6,371 nt of DNA from Prevotellaceae bacterium UBA7017 (lineage in GTDB: Bacteria; Bacteroidota; Bacteroidia; Bacteroidales; Bacteroidaceae). The stretch is from positions 1-6,371 of the forward strand of contig DJWZ01000096.1 in assembly GCA_002449535.1 (NCBI GenBank). Direction: 5' to 3'. The position numbers were made by a program, and so were the translations under genes. Positions 5,030-6,371 of the stretch are shown piece after piece (the stretch's first letter is position 1; each line of letters opens with the position of its first letter). The notes under the pieces are model-generated. The model saw only the letters and a program-made list of their open reading frames with translations, ran no database searches and was not told the DNA's origin.

Positions 5030-6371
5030 CGGAAAATAGCGGGTTGAAGGATGTAGGACAGTGCCACTGCTGATATCATACCCACGAGGGTTGCAAAGCC
5101 TACCGACTGGAGGGCAGGATGCTTGGCAAGGAGCATAGAGGCAACTGTCGTGATGAGTATGAAGGCAGAGAACAGGATTGCCGTCTTATGGAAAGCTAAC
5201 ATGTGGGCAGTGGTGTGGTTCTTCTCGCCAATGAGTCCTGACATGATGAATATAGAATAGTCAACACCAATACCGAAGATGAAGGTAGAGATGATGATGT
5301 TGATGAGGTTGAAGCGAATATTGAACAGTGCCATTGCTCCCAAGACTATGAGCCACGAGATAAGGATGGGGGCAAAACCGAGCAGGGCATATCGCCAGTT
5401 GAAATGGAAACTGAGCAGCAATACTACAAAGACGAATGCCATGCTGACCCACTGAAGTACATTAAAATCGCTGTTGAGGGTTGTCAGACCGTCTTTGGTG
5501 TAGTAGTTGGTGTCGAGCACCATCATGTTCGGCTCGTTGGCAATGGCATCGCATACAGCGTTATATGCCTTTGCTTTACGAGGCATGGAGACATTGGTGA
5601 ATATGAGCCAGTCGCCTGCCATTGTCTGCTCCATAAGGGTTGACTGATAGCCTGGCGGAATGATGTCGGTGTTATAGAGTGGGGTAGGCTGATAGTCACC
5701 CTCTACCAACTCGTAGAAAGGAGAGTCGGCAGGAATGAAAGGACGCACCTTGTTGATGCGCTCTTGTGTCCAGAATGTTTTCCAGGCATCTATGCGTTCC
5801 TTCTGCTGAGTGAGAGGTACAAAGATGGAATTGGTATGGGTATAGTCTTTAACTAATCCTAACTTATGCAGGGAATCGAGCTTGTTTTGCAGCAGGCTGA
5901 AATGCTTAAGGGCTTCTTCTGGAGTCTTGCCTTGGGCAGCAAAATATCTCGTGGTGTCGATAACACCGCCTTTAGGAGTCGTCTTGGCATCGAGAAGGTG
6001 CTCGGCATATTCTGTATTCGGAGCGAGATAACCCAAATGACTCATATCGGCATCGAAGTCGGTTCCTTTGATAGCATAAGTGGTAACAAAGACTACGATG
6101 ATGATACCAATGAGGTACAGGAGTGGCTTTTTAGTATCTATTGGGTAGTTGTTAATCTTATCTACCACAGCGAAGGCACGCTTGTTAATCTTATTGCCCT
6201 CCAAGCCCATGAGGTGTGGCAGATATACGAGTGAGAATATCGTTGTGCCGATGATAGCCAAGGCTGCGAAAAGACCGAAGTCCTGAAGAAGGTCTGTCTT
6301 GATGAATATAAGCCCCATAAAGGAGCCTATCGTGGTGATACATCCTAACAGTACGGGAACTGTCTCGTCGC
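5014..6371 (-). CDS. MMPL/RND-family exporter, C-terminal half (cut by right edge)
   Basis: The frame is open from the right window edge to TAA at 5014-5016, giving about 451 residues. The ATG at 6318 is internal, because DETVPVLLGCITTIGSF precedes it in frame. Visible in order are: a membrane pair GSFMGLIFIKT and LLQDFGLFAALAIIGTTIF; a cytoplasmic loop; a helix PLLYLIGIIIVVFVTTYAIK; a large periplasmic domain (nucleotides roughly 6080-5460) with porter-like sequence; and a final bundle of about five helices. The bundle includes FGIGVDYSIFIMSG (about 5280-5239), whose Asp-Tyr pair is the conserved proton-relay site of MMPL transporters. Full proteins are about 750-850 residues in two repeats, so the first half lies outside. 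They are inner-membrane, proton-driven exporters of lipids or lipid-like compounds. The downstream oxidoreductase overlaps by 16 bases. The substrate is unknown; an aryl-polyene or related lipid is plausible from context. Confidence 0.88.
   Translation of the reverse strand, partial: DETVPVLLGCITTIGSFMGLIFIKTDLLQDFGLFAALAIIGTTIFSLVYLPHLMGLEGNKINKRAFAVVDKINNYPIDTKKPLLYLIGIIIVVFVTTYAIKGTDFDADMSHLGYLAPNTEYAEHLLDAKTTPKGGVIDTTRYFAAQGKTPEEALKHFSLLQNKLDSLHKLGLVKDYTHTNSIFVPLTQQKERIDAWKTFWTQERINKVRPFIPADSPFYELVEGDYQPTPLYNTDIIPPGYQSTLMEQTMAGDWLIFTNVSMPRKAKAYNAVCDAIANEPNMMVLDTNYYTKDGLTTLNSDFNVLQWVSMAFVFVVLLLSFHFNWRYALLGFAPILISWLIVLGAMALFNIRFNLINIIISTFIFGIGVDYSIFIMSGLIGEKNHTTAHMLAFHKTAILFSAFILITTVASMLLAKHPALQSVGFATLVGMISAVALSYILQPAIFRWLKK

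Noticed and set aside
5866..6234. 122-codon plus-strand open frame opposite the exporter gene
   Set aside because: It is antisense to the MMPL exporter and has no recognisable domain.

Overview
The window looks like chromosomal DNA from the phylum Bacteroidota, order Bacteroidales, most likely Prevotellaceae. Three things point there: the LeuB sequence flavour, the absence of Shine-Dalgarno sites, and two textbook Bacteroidetes promoters (TTTG, 19-20 bases, TAnnTTTG) at 1093-1123 and 1138-1169. No tRNA, rRNA, CRISPR array or intact mobile element is visible.

Layout. (1) Positions 2-355 (+) hold the C-terminal third of leuB, cut by the left window edge, followed by a strong, probably bidirectional terminator at 375-417. 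(2) On the minus strand facing leuB are a small secreted PepSY-like protein (571-1030 plus stop) and, directly behind its stop codon, a 3' stump of an SLC13-type permease (442-570). (3) Divergent from the PepSY gene is an M48 metallopeptidase lipoprotein (1196-2095, +). It is followed 43 bases later by an NADPH-dependent FMN reductase / iron-sulfur-flavoprotein-like gene (2139-2756, +). (4) Positions 2847-3584 (minus strand) are a graveyard of phage-defence genes. A truncated HamA/DUF1837-like nuclease (Hachiman family) is preceded, in the same reading frame and separated by a single TAA, by a 54-codon N-terminal piece of an RloB-like TOPRIM protein. Neither piece has a start codon and no HamB helicase is present. 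(5) Positions 3662-6371 (minus strand) hold two overlapping genes: an MMPL/RND-family exporter, cut by the right edge, and an FAD-dependent phytoene-desaturase/retinol-saturase-like oxidoreductase that begins at a TTG inside the exporter's 3' end. This pair resembles the edge of an aryl-polyene/flexirubin-type biosynthetic cluster; that link is inference, because the rest of any cluster lies outside the window.

How the genes work together. LeuB belongs to leucine biosynthesis and is unrelated to its neighbours. The PepSY-like protein and the M48 peptidase are both cell-envelope proteins, read from adjacent back-to-back promoters. The exporter and oxidoreductase are translationally overlapping and probably act on one lipid-like product. 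No intact new system is present. The most unusual content is the decayed, chimeric HamA/RloB locus and the SLC13 stump, which suggest that the intervals between conserved genes here are recombination or turnover sites.
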